Assembly: GCF_001042655.1 (NCBI RefSeq) | Contig: NZ_AP012332.1 | Location: forward strand, 558,001-622,000 | Reading direction: 5' to 3' | Source: Gardnerella vaginalis ATCC 14018 = JCM 11026 | GTDB lineage: Bacteria; Actinomycetota; Actinomycetes; Actinomycetales; Bifidobacteriaceae | DNA length: 64,000 nucleotides | Part shown: positions 19,119 through 28,672 of the stretch, in pieces | Layout of the letters: every line of letters begins with the position of its first letter | Numbering within the stretch: position 1 is the stretch's first letter | Notes under the pieces: model-generated | Databases searched by the model: none | The model's input: the letters and a program-made list of their open reading frames with translations, nothing else | Told to the model about the DNA's origin: nothing | Program-made: the position numbers and the translations under genes

Positions 19119-20681
19119 ATGGCAAAAGGTCCGGTACTTGTAGTTGACTTCGGTGCCCAATATGCCCAGCTAATCGCTAGAAGAGTGAGGGAAGCAAACG
19201 TTTATTCGGAGCTTGTTCCACACTCTATGCCTGTAGAAGAAATGCTGGCAAAAGATCCAAAAGCCATAATTCTCTCTGGCGGGCCTGCTTCCGTTTATGA
19301 ACCAGGAGCGCCAAAAATTGACACAAAGATTTTTGAAGCAGGAGTTCCAGTGCTCGGAATTTGCTACGGATTCCAAGTTATGGCTCATGAGCTTGGCGGA
19401 GTCGTAGACAAAGCCGCATTGGGTGAGTATGGAAAAACGCATGCAACTATTGATGAAGCAGAAGGATTGCTTGCTAATTCTCCATTAGATCAAAATACTT
19501 GGATGAGTCACGGAGTGGCAGTTAAGAGCGTGCCAGAAGGATTTGAGGTGCTTGCTCACACTCAAGGTGCTCCAGTTGCAGCTATGCAAGATAAAAGTCG
19601 CAAGCTTTACGGAGTGCAATGGCATCCAGAAGTCAAGCATACGCCTTTAGGTCAAAAGCTGATTTCCACATTTTTGCACGAGTGCGCAGGATTGGAAAAT
19701 GATTGGAATCCTTCGAATATTATAGAAGATCAGGTTGCAAAGATTCGCGCTGAAGTTGGAGATGCACAAGTTATTTGCGGACTTTCTGGAGGAGTAGATT
19801 CCGCAGTTGCAGCAGCACTGGTACATAAAGCAATCGGAGATCAGCTCACTTGCGTTTTTGTAGACCATGGCCTTCTCCGTAAAGGCGAAGTTGAGCAAGT
19901 GAAGCACGATTTTGTTGAGGCCACTGGAATCAAGCTTATTGCAGTGGATGCAGAAGATGACTTTTTAGATGCGCTTAAAGGCGTGAGTGAGCCAGAGCGC
20001 AAGCGCAAGATTATTGGCGAAAAGTTTATTCGCACATTTGAAAAAGCGCAACGTCAAGTTATTGAAGAAGCTGGAAAATCTGGAGCAGAAGTTAAGTTCC
20101 TTGTACAAGGCACACTTTACCCAGATGTTGTGGAATCTGGTGGCGGAGACGGTGCTGCAAACATTAAGTCGCATCACAATGTTGGCGGCTTGCCAAAGGA
20201 CTTAAAGTTTAAGCTTATTGAGCCTTTACGCACTTTGTTTAAGGATGAAGTTCGCGCAATTGGTACGGAGCTTGGGCTTCCAGACGCTATTGTGTGGCGC
20301 CAGCCGTTCCCAGGCCCAGGATTGGGAATTCGCATTGTTGGCGAGATTACTCGCGAGCGTTTAGCTGTTCTTAGAGAAGCAGATGCGATTGCGCGCGAAG
20401 AGCTTTCGGCAGCTGGATTAGATCGCGATATTTGGCAATGCCCAGTTGTTCTTTTGGCAGATGTTCACTCTGTTGGAGTTCAAGGAGACGAGCGCACATA
20501 TGGATCTCCAATTGTGCTTCGACCAGTAAGTTCTGAGGATGCTATGACTGCTGATTGGTCGCGAGTTCCTTACGATGTATTGGCAAAGATTTCTACTCGA
20601 ATCACAAACGAATGTCGCCAGATTAATCGCGTTGTGTTAGACGTTACATCTAAGCCGCCTGCCACAATCGAGTGGGAATAG
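19119..20681 (+). CDS. guaA: GMP synthase (glutamine-hydrolysing)
   Basis: 520 residues. N-terminal class I glutamine amidotransferase: [31 protein letters not shown], nucleophile Cys in GICYGFQ, and QWHPEVKHT with the His/Glu pair. The ATP-pyrophosphatase domain follows with the P-loop [15 protein letters not shown], and the dimerisation domain ends [20 protein letters not shown]. It converts XMP to GMP. Start ATG has AAGGAGAATC upstream. The amylase gene follows after 87 nt with no visible terminator. Confidence 0.97.
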   Translation: MAKGPVLVVDFGAQYAQLIARRVREANVYSELVPHSMPVEEMLAKDPKAIILSGGPASVYEPGAPKIDTKIFEAGVPVLGICYGFQVMAHELGGVVDKAALGEYGKTHATIDEAEGLLANSPLDQNTWMSHGVAVKSVPEGFEVLAHTQGAPVAAMQDKSRKLYGVQWHPEVKHTPLGQKLISTFLHECAGLENDWNPSNIIEDQVAKIRAEVGDAQVICGLSGGVDSAVAAALVHKAIGDQLTCVFVDHGLLRKGEVEQVKHDFVEATGIKLIAVDAEDDFLDALKGVSEPERKRKIIGEKFIRTFEKAQRQVIEEAGKSGAEVKFLVQGTLYPDVVESGGGDGAANIKSHHNVGGLPKDLKFKLIEPLRTLFKDEVRAIGTELGLPDAIVWRQPFPGPGLGIRIVGEITRERLAVLREADAIAREELSAAGLDRDIWQCPVVLLADVHSVGVQGDERTYGSPIVLRPVSSEDAMTADWSRVPYDVLAKISTRITNECRQINRVVLDVTSKPPATIEWE

Positions 20682-20768
20682 ATGGTTCTAATATAGTGAG
20701 GTAGAATCTAGCTCTAAAAAGAATAAAGTAAGAACAAAGCAAAGCCGCAATTCTTGCAGGAAGGAACA

Positions 20769-22454
20769 ATGATGATCCACGGCATAGAAGTATTTACGAG
20801 CTTCAATAAAAAGGCGCTTGTAAAGTTAAAGTTTGTGTTGGCAAGAGTTGCGGCTATAACATCTTGCGTCGCTATGATTTTGGCTGGAGCAGTAGTCGCA
20901 AGCAGCCCAGCGATTGCAGATGAGGGTGCAAAATCATCTCAAAAAACTACACAAAAAGGTGTAATCGTAACAGCGTTCCAACAAAATTGGAGAAGTATAG
21001 CTAAGGAATGCAAAAAAACGTACGGCCCAGAAGGCGTAAAGTACGTACAAGTATCACCTCCGCAAGATCATATTAAAGGTGACCAATGGTGGACAAGCTA
21101 TCAACCTGTAAGCTATAAGCTAAATTCAAAACTTGGCACAGAAGACGAGTTTAAAAAGATGATTACAACGTGCAAAGCTTCGGGTGTTGGAATTATTGCA
21201 GATGCGGTAATAAACCACACAACTGGTTTTGCAAACAAAGACGCTGTTGGTATTGGTGGAAGCAAGTATGATGCTGCAAATCAGTCGTTCCCAGATGCAG
21301 GATATACAAAAGACGATTTTCATAAGTCAACAGAAAATATCAACACGTATCGAAAAGCAGAAATCGTTTGGACGCATCGACTTGTTGGACTGTTGGATTT
21401 AGACACTTCTAATCCTCATGTGCAAAAAACTTTGGGAGAGTACTTTGCGCATATGTTAAAGCTTGGAGTGGCTGGGTTTAGAGTTGATGCTGCAAAACAC
21501 ATGTCTCCGCAAGATGTAAAGGGCATAAAAGATGCAGCTGCAGAGGCTGCTGGAACAACGCCAGATAAGATTTGGTGGATGCAAGAAACAATAGGGTTTT
21601 CTGAGCAAGACCCTAGAATTCAGCCAGACCAATATTTGCAAACTGGTGAAGTGAATGAATTTGAGTACTCTTATAGGCTTAGAAACTATTTTTATGGGTC
21701 TATTGAGAATCTTAAACATATCACAGATAAGTTAATTCCAAGCAAAAAAGCTGCGATTTTCGTTACAAATTGGGATACTGAGCGAGATAATGCAAGCAGA
21801 GTTTTGACGTATAAAGATGGTAAAAAATACGAGCTTGCAAACGCGTTTATGTTGGCGTATCCATATGGAACTCCAAATGTGTTTTCTGGTTATGAGTTTA
21901 CAAAACGAGATGAGGGAGCACCTGGAGCTACGCAAACTTCAATTCCTGATGTGAGTTGTGCAAAGGATTCTAAGTGGCAATGCACGCAAAGGCTAACTTC
22001 GATTCGCGGAATGATTGGGTTCTACAACGCCGTTAGGGGCACTAAGGTTACTAATTGGCAAGATGATGACGATAATAACGTTGCATTTAGCCGAGGAAAC
22101 AAGGGTTTTCTTGCGATTAATAATACGGAAGAGCCGCAAAAAGTGAGTTATAAGACTGACTTGCCAGATGGTGAATATTGCAATGTTTATGAGTCTAAAG
22201 ATTGTACTAAAACTGTGAGCGTTAGTGGCGGAAAAGTAAAGACCACTGTTGATGCGGAATCTGCTGTTGCTCTTCATGTTAATGCTGTAAAAAGTCTTGG
22301 AAATGCTAGAGCTAGAAACGTTACAATATTTATTTGCGTGTTTGTTGCGTCAATTTGTACGTTTGTTGTTAATAGAAGATTTGTTGAAAAATCGAAGAAG
22401 CTTGCCAAAGGCAATAGTGATGGTGTTAAAACAGGTGAGACTAAAGGTAAGTGA
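20769..22454 (+). CDS. secreted, membrane-anchored alpha-amylase family glycoside hydrolase (GH13)
   Basis: 561 residues from ATG 20769, chosen because AGGAAGG lies just upstream. A signal peptide (basic start, hydrophobic AAITSCVAMILAGAVVASS, cut near AIA-DEG) and a C-terminal membrane segment (VTIFICVFVASICTFVV) followed by a Lys-rich tail predict a surface enzyme facing outward. The GH13 barrel shows DAVINHT (region I), GFRVDAAKH with the nucleophile Asp near residue 239 (II), MQETIGF with Glu near 274 (III) and FVTNWDTERD (IV). In region IV the usual His before the third catalytic Asp is Trp. Likely degrades vaginal glycogen or starch-like glucans outside the cell. GlgX is the intracellular counterpart. 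Confidence 0.88.
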   Translation: MMIHGIEVFTSFNKKALVKLKFVLARVAAITSCVAMILAGAVVASSPAIADEGAKSSQKTTQKGVIVTAFQQNWRSIAKECKKTYGPEGVKYVQVSPPQDHIKGDQWWTSYQPVSYKLNSKLGTEDEFKKMITTCKASGVGIIADAVINHTTGFANKDAVGIGGSKYDAANQSFPDAGYTKDDFHKSTENINTYRKAEIVWTHRLVGLLDLDTSNPHVQKTLGEYFAHMLKLGVAGFRVDAAKHMSPQDVKGIKDAAAEAAGTTPDKIWWMQETIGFSEQDPRIQPDQYLQTGEVNEFEYSYRLRNYFYGSIENLKHITDKLIPSKKAAIFVTNWDTERDNASRVLTYKDGKKYELANAFMLAYPYGTPNVFSGYEFTKRDEGAPGATQTSIPDVSCAKDSKWQCTQRLTSIRGMIGFYNAVRGTKVTNWQDDDDNNVAFSRGNKGFLAINNTEEPQKVSYKTDLPDGEYCNVYESKDCTKTVSVSGGKVKTTVDAESAVALHVNAVKSLGNARARNVTIFICVFVASICTFVVNRRFVEKSKKLAKGNSDGVKTGETKGK

Positions 22455-22610
22455 TTCTGGAATAAATCTTTAGGTGAGCTTTAGTTGAGCTTTAAGTGAT
22501 TCTGAAATAAATCAATAGCCTAAAACAGGTTGACTCTGTTAAAACGTTTATTTATAATGATTATTCTGGCTTTATGCCAGTATCTAATTGATAGTTTGAT
22601 AAATCAAAAG

Positions 22611-23003
22611 GGGTCGATCGGTTTCGACGGTGATCTGTTCGCCGCGGGGAAGCGTGCCGAGAATGCGAAAGTCCACTCGTAAACGTCCTTTCGCAAAAGA
22701 ATAAGTGCTAAATCTAATCGCACTGAGTTCGCTCTTGCTGCCTGAGCTTCGCGCCAGGATTAACCAGTGAGCAGCTGCTCCGTTTACCCACTCACGTCTT
22801 CGGAGTGGTGCTAAACGTCATTAGAAGACTTGCTTGAATTGCCGAGCTGCAGGGTAGTTCAGGGACTTTTACTGTAGATATGCTCGCCATGAATTGTCTG
22901 CGATAACATGGGGGCAGAAAAACTGCCGTACGGCCAGCAGACTACGCACGTAGAAGACTGAGGGTACGGTTTCCGGACCGGGGTTCAATTCCCCGCGACT
23001 CCA
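22611..23003 (+). ncRNA. ssrA: transfer-messenger RNA (tmRNA)
   Basis: 393 nt. The 5' GGGGTCG pairs with 3' CGACTCC (one G-U), the T-arm-like GGTTCAATTCC is near the 3' end, and the discriminator A ends it; CCA is not encoded. The tag reading frame starts GCT at 22707 and reads AKSNRTEFALAA then TGA at 22743-22745, the bifidobacterial form. It rescues stalled ribosomes with SmpB. A terminator follows immediately. Confidence 0.97.
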
Positions 23004-23011
23004 CAAACGCA

Positions 23012-23045
23012 AAAACGCCACTGCTCACACAGTGGCGTTTTTTGT
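23012..23045 (+). terminator. tmRNA terminator
   Basis: 12-bp perfect stem (aaaacgccactg / cagtggcgtttt) with a 6-nt loop and T run, 9 nt after the tmRNA end. Confidence 0.92.
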
Positions 23046-23163
23046 AGCAAATCCCAATGTTTACAACGCCTTTAGCATAGAACAGTGGGCGTTGTTTACC
23101 GCTTGCACACAAGTATGTACGATATGTGATATAGCACATACAACAGACGGAAATAATCAGAGC

Positions 23164-23197
23164 AAAAGCTCTAGGTATAAGATCTAGAGCTTTTTGA
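23164..23197. terminator. terminator for the DUF4065 gene (bidirectional)
   Basis: 11-bp stem (aaaagctctag / ctagagctttt, 23164-23174 and 23184-23194). T runs follow on both strands; it sits ~50 nt past the minus-strand DUF4065 stop. Confidence 0.75.
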
Positions 23198-23244
23198 TTT
23201 TCCTATGCATACTTATTTGCGCCGTATGTTTTGACCTATACCAC

Positions 23245-23991
23245 TTATTTATTTTTATTTTTATCATTAATATCATTGTTTATGTAGTCAACAAAATGTC
23301 GTGCTGTAATACGAACAATGTTTTCATCAAAATAAATTTTATTATTTTTAAGCCCATTCAATATGCTTAATTTTTCTCTTAAAATTTTTTCAGCCCGTCT
23401 TATTCTTCTAACTTTTTCATCTTGATTATATTGATTAAATTTTTCAATTTGTTCAGAAATTATATCTTGTATGTCTTTTTGTAGTTCTTCATCATCTTTT
23501 CTAAATTCTTTGCTTCGTGTTGTTCGTGAATTCGTATTAATTACTGGATGTTTTACGTAATAATCATGAATAATTTTCTTAGATATTTCTACTTCATTAG
23601 CCTTATTTGGTAATATCCCTCTGCGTGCATCAATCCATGGCATCTCACTGCGGGCGCGATTTTCTAGTTCTTCAATACTAAAATCAATTAAAGCGTCGCA
23701 AACGTTATAGATAGTGAGTAAATTAGAATAAGTAAGATGATTTTTAAGTTCATAAGGTCCTAGAACAATATCTTTACATTCTATAAAAACATCATTAATT
23801 CTGTGCATCTTAAATAAATCTAGGCATACTGGACCGTTGCGCCAAGCCTGAAAATTGTTATAGAACAAAGGAGAATTAGTGGATGCTAGGTTATAAGCTT
23901 GGCAATAGTAAGAAAGTAATTGTAAGCGATTAATATTCATTTTCCCATAACGTTTTAAAATCGCATATGCTACATGAGAAATAGTAATCAT
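23245..23991 (-). CDS. DUF4065/Panacea-domain protein (GepA/SocA-like)
   Basis: 248 residues from the ATG at 23991, chosen for GGAG eight bases upstream; a longer frame to 24066 adds only a hydrophobic stretch. Core features of the Panacea domain: HVAYAILKRYGKMNINRLQLLSYYCQAYNLA, FQAWRNGPVCLDLFK, ELENRARSEMPWIDARRG and ISKKIIHDYYVKHP. In other bacteria this domain is the antitoxin half of many unrelated toxin pairs and is also found in phage. A ~95-residue charged, helical C-terminal extension follows. No adjacent toxin gene is visible, so it may be a solitary or immunity gene. It lies right after tmRNA, a classic integration hotspot, in an AT-rich patch, suggesting acquisition. Confidence 0.75.
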   Translation of the reverse strand: MITISHVAYAILKRYGKMNINRLQLLSYYCQAYNLASTNSPLFYNNFQAWRNGPVCLDLFKMHRINDVFIECKDIVLGPYELKNHLTYSNLLTIYNVCDALIDFSIEELENRARSEMPWIDARRGILPNKANEVEISKKIIHDYYVKHPVINTNSRTTRSKEFRKDDEELQKDIQDIISEQIEKFNQYNQDEKVRRIRRAEKILREKLSILNGLKNNKIYFDENIVRITARHFVDYINNDINDKNKNK

Positions 23992-24362
23992 ATCTATTCT
24001 CCATCGGTGCAGAAAAGACAACAAAATGATTAACGTAAAACCAAATGGAATCCTTTTATAAATCACGTTGAACGAATAATTTTAGTTGTAAAATGCTACG
24101 AACACGTGTAAACAATAAAAATCATTCGGTTTTAAGTTAGCGAAAACGGTACCATATAAAATAAAACACATCAACAATAGCGCGTGTCGTTCTCAATGGG
24201 GATTGTAATACAGTGTGGTAATCAACTACTGCTTTGGTGTCGAAGCAAAATCTCCTACTACTTTTATTGACTTTTATGTATGTTTGATTGTGTAAATTTG
24301 TAGAAGAGATTCTTCTTTAAGGTTGATTTTAGTTCGTTTAATATGATTATTAGGAGCGCATT
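23992..24362. other. 371-nt AT-rich region between the DUF4065 gene and miaA
   Basis: No convincing ORF, tRNA or repeat. It should contain divergent promoters for the two genes. AGGAG just before 24363 is the miaA ribosome-binding site. I found no copy of the tmRNA 3' end that would mark an attachment site. Confidence 0.4.
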
Positions 24363-25352
24363 GTGTGCAAACCGCCGAAAGTGATTTCGATTGTAGGTCC
24401 AACAGCATCTGGCAAAACGAGTCTTGGTATTGCAATTGCGAAGAAATTTGCTGAACGTGGTGTAAAAGCGGAGATTATAAACGCAGACGCATATCAAATG
24501 TACCGTTATATGGATATTGGTACAGCAAAAGCCACTAAAGAAGAGCAAAGCGAGATTAAGCATCATTTAATAGATATTATTGATCCAGAAGAATCCATGA
24601 GCGTTGCAAAATTTCAAACGCTTGCTAGGCAATGCATACGCGATTTGCAAAAAAAAGGTATTCGCCCAATTCTTGTTGGAGGCTCTGGTCTATATGCTCG
24701 TGCGGCTGTAGATGATATAACTTTTCCAGGTACAGATCCTAATATTCGCAAAGCTTTGGAAGATCGTGAAAAGTCGCAAGGAGCAATGGCTCTTTTTGAA
24801 GAGTTACAAAAACTGGACCCTGTGGCGGCTAAAAATATGGATCCAAGAAATTCGCGCAGAACAATTCGCGCTCTAGAAGTTATTGAGTTAACAGGAAAGC
24901 CATATTCTGCTACTCTGCCAAAATACAAGTATTTGATTGATTGTGTGCAAATAGGATTGGACTTAAACAGAGAAGATTTGGATGCGCGAGTGGAGCTTCG
25001 CACAAAAATGATGCGCGAGCAGGGTTTTGTAAACGAAGTTAAAGAGATTCGCTCAAAGCTTGGTGTTACTGCGAGTAGAGCTTTGGGATACAAGCAAATA
25101 ATGGACTATTTAGATGGCTTATGCAGCGAAGATGATGCTTTTGCTGATATTGCTCAGAAAACTAAACGTCTTGCTAGAAAACAAATGGGTTGGTTTGGAA
25201 GAGATTCGCGTATTCATTGGGTTAATGCTTTGCAGCCAGATGTGGTTGATGCCTCAATGAAGATAATTAATGCTGCTGATAATGGCGATTTTAAAGATGA
25301 TTTGATTGCCGAATCAACTTCCCATCATCTCGGCGCGTTAATTGTCGAATAG
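24363..25352 (+). CDS. miaA: tRNA dimethylallyltransferase MiaA
   Basis: 329 residues, GTG start with AGGAG seven bases upstream. The P-loop [68 protein letters not shown] and [11 protein letters not shown] are all present, with [13 protein letters not shown] near the C-terminus. It adds a dimethylallyl group to A37 of tRNAs that read UNN codons. DAYQMYR replaces the commoner DSxQxYR but Asp is retained. A weak hairpin lies downstream. Confidence 0.95.
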   Translation: MCKPPKVISIVGPTASGKTSLGIAIAKKFAERGVKAEIINADAYQMYRYMDIGTAKATKEEQSEIKHHLIDIIDPEESMSVAKFQTLARQCIRDLQKKGIRPILVGGSGLYARAAVDDITFPGTDPNIRKALEDREKSQGAMALFEELQKLDPVAAKNMDPRNSRRTIRALEVIELTGKPYSATLPKYKYLIDCVQIGLDLNREDLDARVELRTKMMREQGFVNEVKEIRSKLGVTASRALGYKQIMDYLDGLCSEDDAFADIAQKTKRLARKQMGWFGRDSRIHWVNALQPDVVDASMKIINAADNGDFKDDLIAESTSHHLGALIVE

Positions 25353-25400
25353 TAATAATAGAATAAGTTTTTAGATAATTAATCTTTAGATGTTTATGCG

Positions 25401-25426
25401 TGAACCCTAGCTTAGGCTGGGGTTCA
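25401..25426 (+). terminator. hairpin after miaA, possible weak terminator
   Basis: 11-bp stem (tgaaccctagc / gctggggttca, one G-U pair) with a 4-nt loop; no T run follows, so efficiency is doubtful. Confidence 0.45.
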
Positions 25427-25503
25427 TTGCGTATAAGGCATATTGGGAATGATATTGAGAAACGATATCGAGATACTTATTTGTATGAACATAGGAGATT
25501 TGT

Positions 25504-26505
25504 GTGAATAATCATCATTTGTCAAACTCTTCCAGTGAAATCTTAGAGAAGAATGATTTAAGTACTTCTGGAACTAATGCCGCTTCTTTGCAAGATGCTA
25601 TTAGCGCAAGTCACGCGCATCAGCATAAGCTTTCGCTATCACTAGCGTTAACGTCAATTGTGTTTTTGGCAGAAGTAATCGGATCTATTTTAACTAATTC
25701 GATTTCTTTGCTGATTGATGCTGGTCATATGCTAACGGATATTTCCGTTTTAGCTGCATCTACGGTTACTGCGATTTTAATGCGCAAAAAGCCTAATGCA
25801 AAGCGCACTTGGGGGTGGGCAAGGCTAGAAGTGATTACTGCTGCAGCTGGCGCTCTTGTGCTTCTTTTTGTAGGCGTTTATGCGATTGTGGAGTCGGGGA
25901 TGCGTCTTTTTGGCGCAAGTCATAATGAAATTCACGGTGTAAGTCAGCTGCTTTTCTTTGGTATTCTAGGTCTTCTTGCAAATATTGCTTCGCTTATAAT
26001 TCTTGTTTCTCAATCTAAAGACAATATGAATATGCGAGCAGCGTTTTTGGAAGTTATGAACGATGCTTTAGGCTCTGTAGCAGTAGTTGTTTCTGCATTA
26101 GTTATGATAGCTACAAATTGGAGCGGTTTCGACGCTGTAGCTGGCGGAATTATAGCAATTTTGATGATTCCTAGAGCGTTGCACTTGCTTAAAAATGCTG
26201 TAAAAGTTTTGCTTGAGCAAACGCCGGAAGGATTGGATATAGAAAAAGTTCGCGATCATCTTGAACACGTTCCTCATGTTCTTGCTGTTCACGATTTGCA
26301 TGCAAGTACTGTTTCTACAGGAATGCCTATTTTTATGGCACATGTTGTTGTAGAGCGCGATTTAACAATGGATCAGTGTGCTGATATTTTAAGCCAGCTT
26401 CAAGATTGTTTGCGTGAGCATTTTCCAGTTTCTGTTTCGCACACCACATTCCAACTAGAACCTGAAGGATATACCACTCAAAGTTCGTCGGAACATCATG
26501 AGTAG
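25504..26505 (+). CDS. cation diffusion facilitator family metal exporter
   Basis: 333 residues, GTG start with AGGAG six bases before. Six membrane segments followed by a ~90-residue cytoplasmic domain (LEQTPEGLDIEKVRDHLEHVPHVLAVHDLHASTVSTGMP), the CDF arrangement. TM2 has SLLIDAGHMLTD (HxxxD metal ligands), but the TM5 motif reads FLEVMNDALGS where CzcD/ZitB proteins have FLHVLGD: the His ligand is Glu, so metal choice may differ from Zn. A His-containing N-terminal tail (HAHQHK) may buffer metal. Proton-driven efflux of Zn, Co, Cd or Mn is the family role. Confidence 0.9.
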   Translation: MNNHHLSNSSSEILEKNDLSTSGTNAASLQDAISASHAHQHKLSLSLALTSIVFLAEVIGSILTNSISLLIDAGHMLTDISVLAASTVTAILMRKKPNAKRTWGWARLEVITAAAGALVLLFVGVYAIVESGMRLFGASHNEIHGVSQLLFFGILGLLANIASLIILVSQSKDNMNMRAAFLEVMNDALGSVAVVVSALVMIATNWSGFDAVAGGIIAILMIPRALHLLKNAVKVLLEQTPEGLDIEKVRDHLEHVPHVLAVHDLHASTVSTGMPIFMAHVVVERDLTMDQCADILSQLQDCLREHFPVSVSHTTFQLEPEGYTTQSSSEHHE

Positions 26506-26573
26506 TTTCGTTGAGTAGTTTTGTATTGCAACATTTACGCGTGTTGTAACTATATGTAAAGTAGAGTGATATT

Positions 26574-27539
26574 ATGCCGTTAAAAGAGTTAATAGACAAC
26601 GCGCATAGCGATCGCGTTAAGCGTATTTGCGCAATAAGTCGTGCAAAATCGCGAGTGGATGGGCGCTTTTTAGTAGAAGGTCCGCAAAGCGTTAGGGAAG
26701 CGGTAAGGTACGCGCATAAGTCGATTCTAGACATTTACGTTTTGCAAGATGCTGTTAATAGTGACTACATTGATGTCAATTCTTTTAAAAATCTTAAAAA
26801 TGGCATTTTGCAAAATGGATCTTTAGAAACAATAAGCAAAATTGTTGACGAATCCTTAAAAAATCAGTGCTATGTGCACCCTGCAACAGCAGAAGTTATG
26901 CATAAGATCAGTACGGATTGTCAAGGGATTGTTGCCGTTTGTGATTCTACTATTTTAGATAAAGAATTTATAAAAGAATTTAATAGTATTGGGGTAGAAA
27001 GCAAATATAAGTCTGGTTTTGCTTATGATCCTATATTGATTGCAGCCTGCTGGCAGGTAAGAGACCCTGGCAACGCTGGTGCGATTATTCGCGTTGCAGA
27101 TGTAGCTGGTTGTAGTGCCGTTGTTTTTGTTGACGATTGCGTGAATCGTTTTAATTCAAAGCTTGTTCGTTCTACTGCAGGCTCATTATTCCATTTGCCA
27201 GTAGTGACAATGAGTGAGGATGATTGGTTTGATTGGACAAAGTCATTAAAAATAAGGGTTATTGCAGCTGATATTTATGGAACGGAAAATAAAAAACCAA
27301 AGTCTTTTGCAAATCTTCTAAAACCACTAAGTGATGATTTAAATAAAGGATATAACGAAGGATCTAATGCAATATTATTTGGAAACGAAGCCAGAGGATT
27401 GCCAGAAGAAATATTAAATAGAGTAGACGAAATATCGGTAATACCTATTTACGGAAAAGCAGAATCAATGAACTTGGCAACCAGCGCTGCAGTAATGCTA
27501 ATGGGCTTGGCTATGTCTAGTCATGAGCGAAAAATGTAG
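26574..27539 (+). CDS. SpoU/TrmH family RNA 2'-O-methyltransferase
   Basis: 321 residues. N-terminal substrate-binding part (RVKRICAISRAKSRVDGRFLVEGPQSVREAV), then the SPOUT knot domain: motif 1 VRDPGNAGAIIRVADVAGC, motif 2 ILFGNEARGLPEEI, motif 3 VIPIYGKAESMNLATSAAVML. It methylates a ribose in rRNA or tRNA with S-adenosylmethionine; the target cannot be read from the sequence. Loop insertions between motifs are rich in Asn and Lys. It lies just upstream of pheS, a common placement in actinobacteria. Confidence 0.93.
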   Translation: MPLKELIDNAHSDRVKRICAISRAKSRVDGRFLVEGPQSVREAVRYAHKSILDIYVLQDAVNSDYIDVNSFKNLKNGILQNGSLETISKIVDESLKNQCYVHPATAEVMHKISTDCQGIVAVCDSTILDKEFIKEFNSIGVESKYKSGFAYDPILIAACWQVRDPGNAGAIIRVADVAGCSAVVFVDDCVNRFNSKLVRSTAGSLFHLPVVTMSEDDWFDWTKSLKIRVIAADIYGTENKKPKSFANLLKPLSDDLNKGYNEGSNAILFGNEARGLPEEILNRVDEISVIPIYGKAESMNLATSAAVMLMGLAMSSHERKM

Positions 27540-27599
27540 ATTTGAGACGTTTTTTGAATGCTTCACAAAAGTACACATAACACGGATAGGAAGGGTGCT

Positions 27600-28667
27600 G
27601 TGGCAAGTAGTAAGCCGTTCGACGCGAAGGCAATTACAAAGGTAGTAAAAGAGGGTATAGCTTGTGTTCAAGCCGCTAAAACAATGGAAGAGTTGAAAGC
27701 GGCAAAAACTAAGTATGCAGGAGCTCAGTCTGCAATGACCCTTGCCAGCAAGTCTATTGGAAGTCTTCAAGTAGAAGAAAAGAAAGAAGCTGGCAAGATA
27801 ATGTCGGCTTTACGCGCTGATTTTGGTCGTGAATTTGCAGCAGCCCAAGAGCGTATTAAGGCTATTGAAGAAGCTAATATGCTTCAAAAAGAAACAGTCG
27901 ATATGACCTTGCCAATAAATCGTAAGCCGCTTGGCGCTCGCCATCCGATTGCGCGTATTATTGAAGACTTTGAAGACTTCTTTGTGTCTATGGGTTGGCA
28001 GATTTCTGCAGGACCAGAGGTAGAAACAGAGTGGTTCGATTTTGACGCGTTGAATTTTGGTCCAGATCATCCTGCTCGTCAAATGCAAGATACTTTTTAT
28101 GTGCAAGGTAATCAGGCAAAGGATGCTGCAGGATTTGTTGGATCTAACATGGTTTTGCGTACGCAAACTTCTTCCGATCAGGTTCGTGCGTTAATTGAGC
28201 GAGGAGTACCTCTGTATATTGCGTCCCCAGGCCGAGTATTCCGCACGGATGAGCTTGATGCAACGCATACTCCAGTCTTCCACCAGTGCGAAGCTTTGGC
28301 AGTAGATAAACATTTGAGCATGGCTGATTTAAAGGGTGTTCTTGATCGCCTTGCTGTTGCAATGTTTGGTCCAGATGCAAAAAGCCGTTTGCGCCCAAGC
28401 TACTTCCCGTTCACGGAGCCTAGTGCGGAGTTGGATCTTTGGTTCCCAGATAAGAAGGGTGGCCCAGGTTGGATTGAATGGGGCGGATGCGGAATGGTGA
28501 ATCCGAATGTTCTTAAGTCTGCAGGCTTAGACCCAGATGTTTATACGGGATTTGCTTTCGGTGTTGGCTTGGAGCGCACTTTGCTGCTTCGTCACGATAT
28601 TAACGATATGCACGATTTGGTTGAAGGCGATAAGCGCTTCAGTGAACAGTTTGTGATGGGAGAGTAG
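27600..28667 (+). CDS. pheS: phenylalanyl-tRNA synthetase alpha subunit
   Basis: 355 residues from the GTG at 27600 (MASSKPFD), preceded by AGGAAGGG with good spacing; the longer frame from 27558 lacks a site. An N-terminal coiled coil (~85 residues) contacts tRNA. Class II catalytic motifs: HPIARIIEDFEDFFVSMGW, WFDFDALNFGPDHPARQMQDTF, LRTQTSSDQVRAL and FGVGLERTLLLRHDI. Forms the alpha2beta2 enzyme with PheT, encoded 5 nt downstream. Confidence 0.96.
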   Translation: MASSKPFDAKAITKVVKEGIACVQAAKTMEELKAAKTKYAGAQSAMTLASKSIGSLQVEEKKEAGKIMSALRADFGREFAAAQERIKAIEEANMLQKETVDMTLPINRKPLGARHPIARIIEDFEDFFVSMGWQISAGPEVETEWFDFDALNFGPDHPARQMQDTFYVQGNQAKDAAGFVGSNMVLRTQTSSDQVRALIERGVPLYIASPGRVFRTDELDATHTPVFHQCEALAVDKHLSMADLKGVLDRLAVAMFGPDAKSRLRPSYFPFTEPSAELDLWFPDKKGGPGWIEWGGCGMVNPNVLKSAGLDPDVYTGFAFGVGLERTLLLRHDINDMHDLVEGDKRFSEQFVMGE

Positions 28668-28672
28668 TACTC

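Noticed and set aside
22942..23139. 65-codon minus-strand ORF ending over tmRNA
   Set aside because: Reverse complement of the tmRNA 3' part; its tRNA-like reading is an artefact.
24180..24260. Possible CRISPR repeat or tmRNA attachment remnant before miaA
   Set aside because: The segment occurs once, with no spacers, and does not match the tmRNA 3' end.
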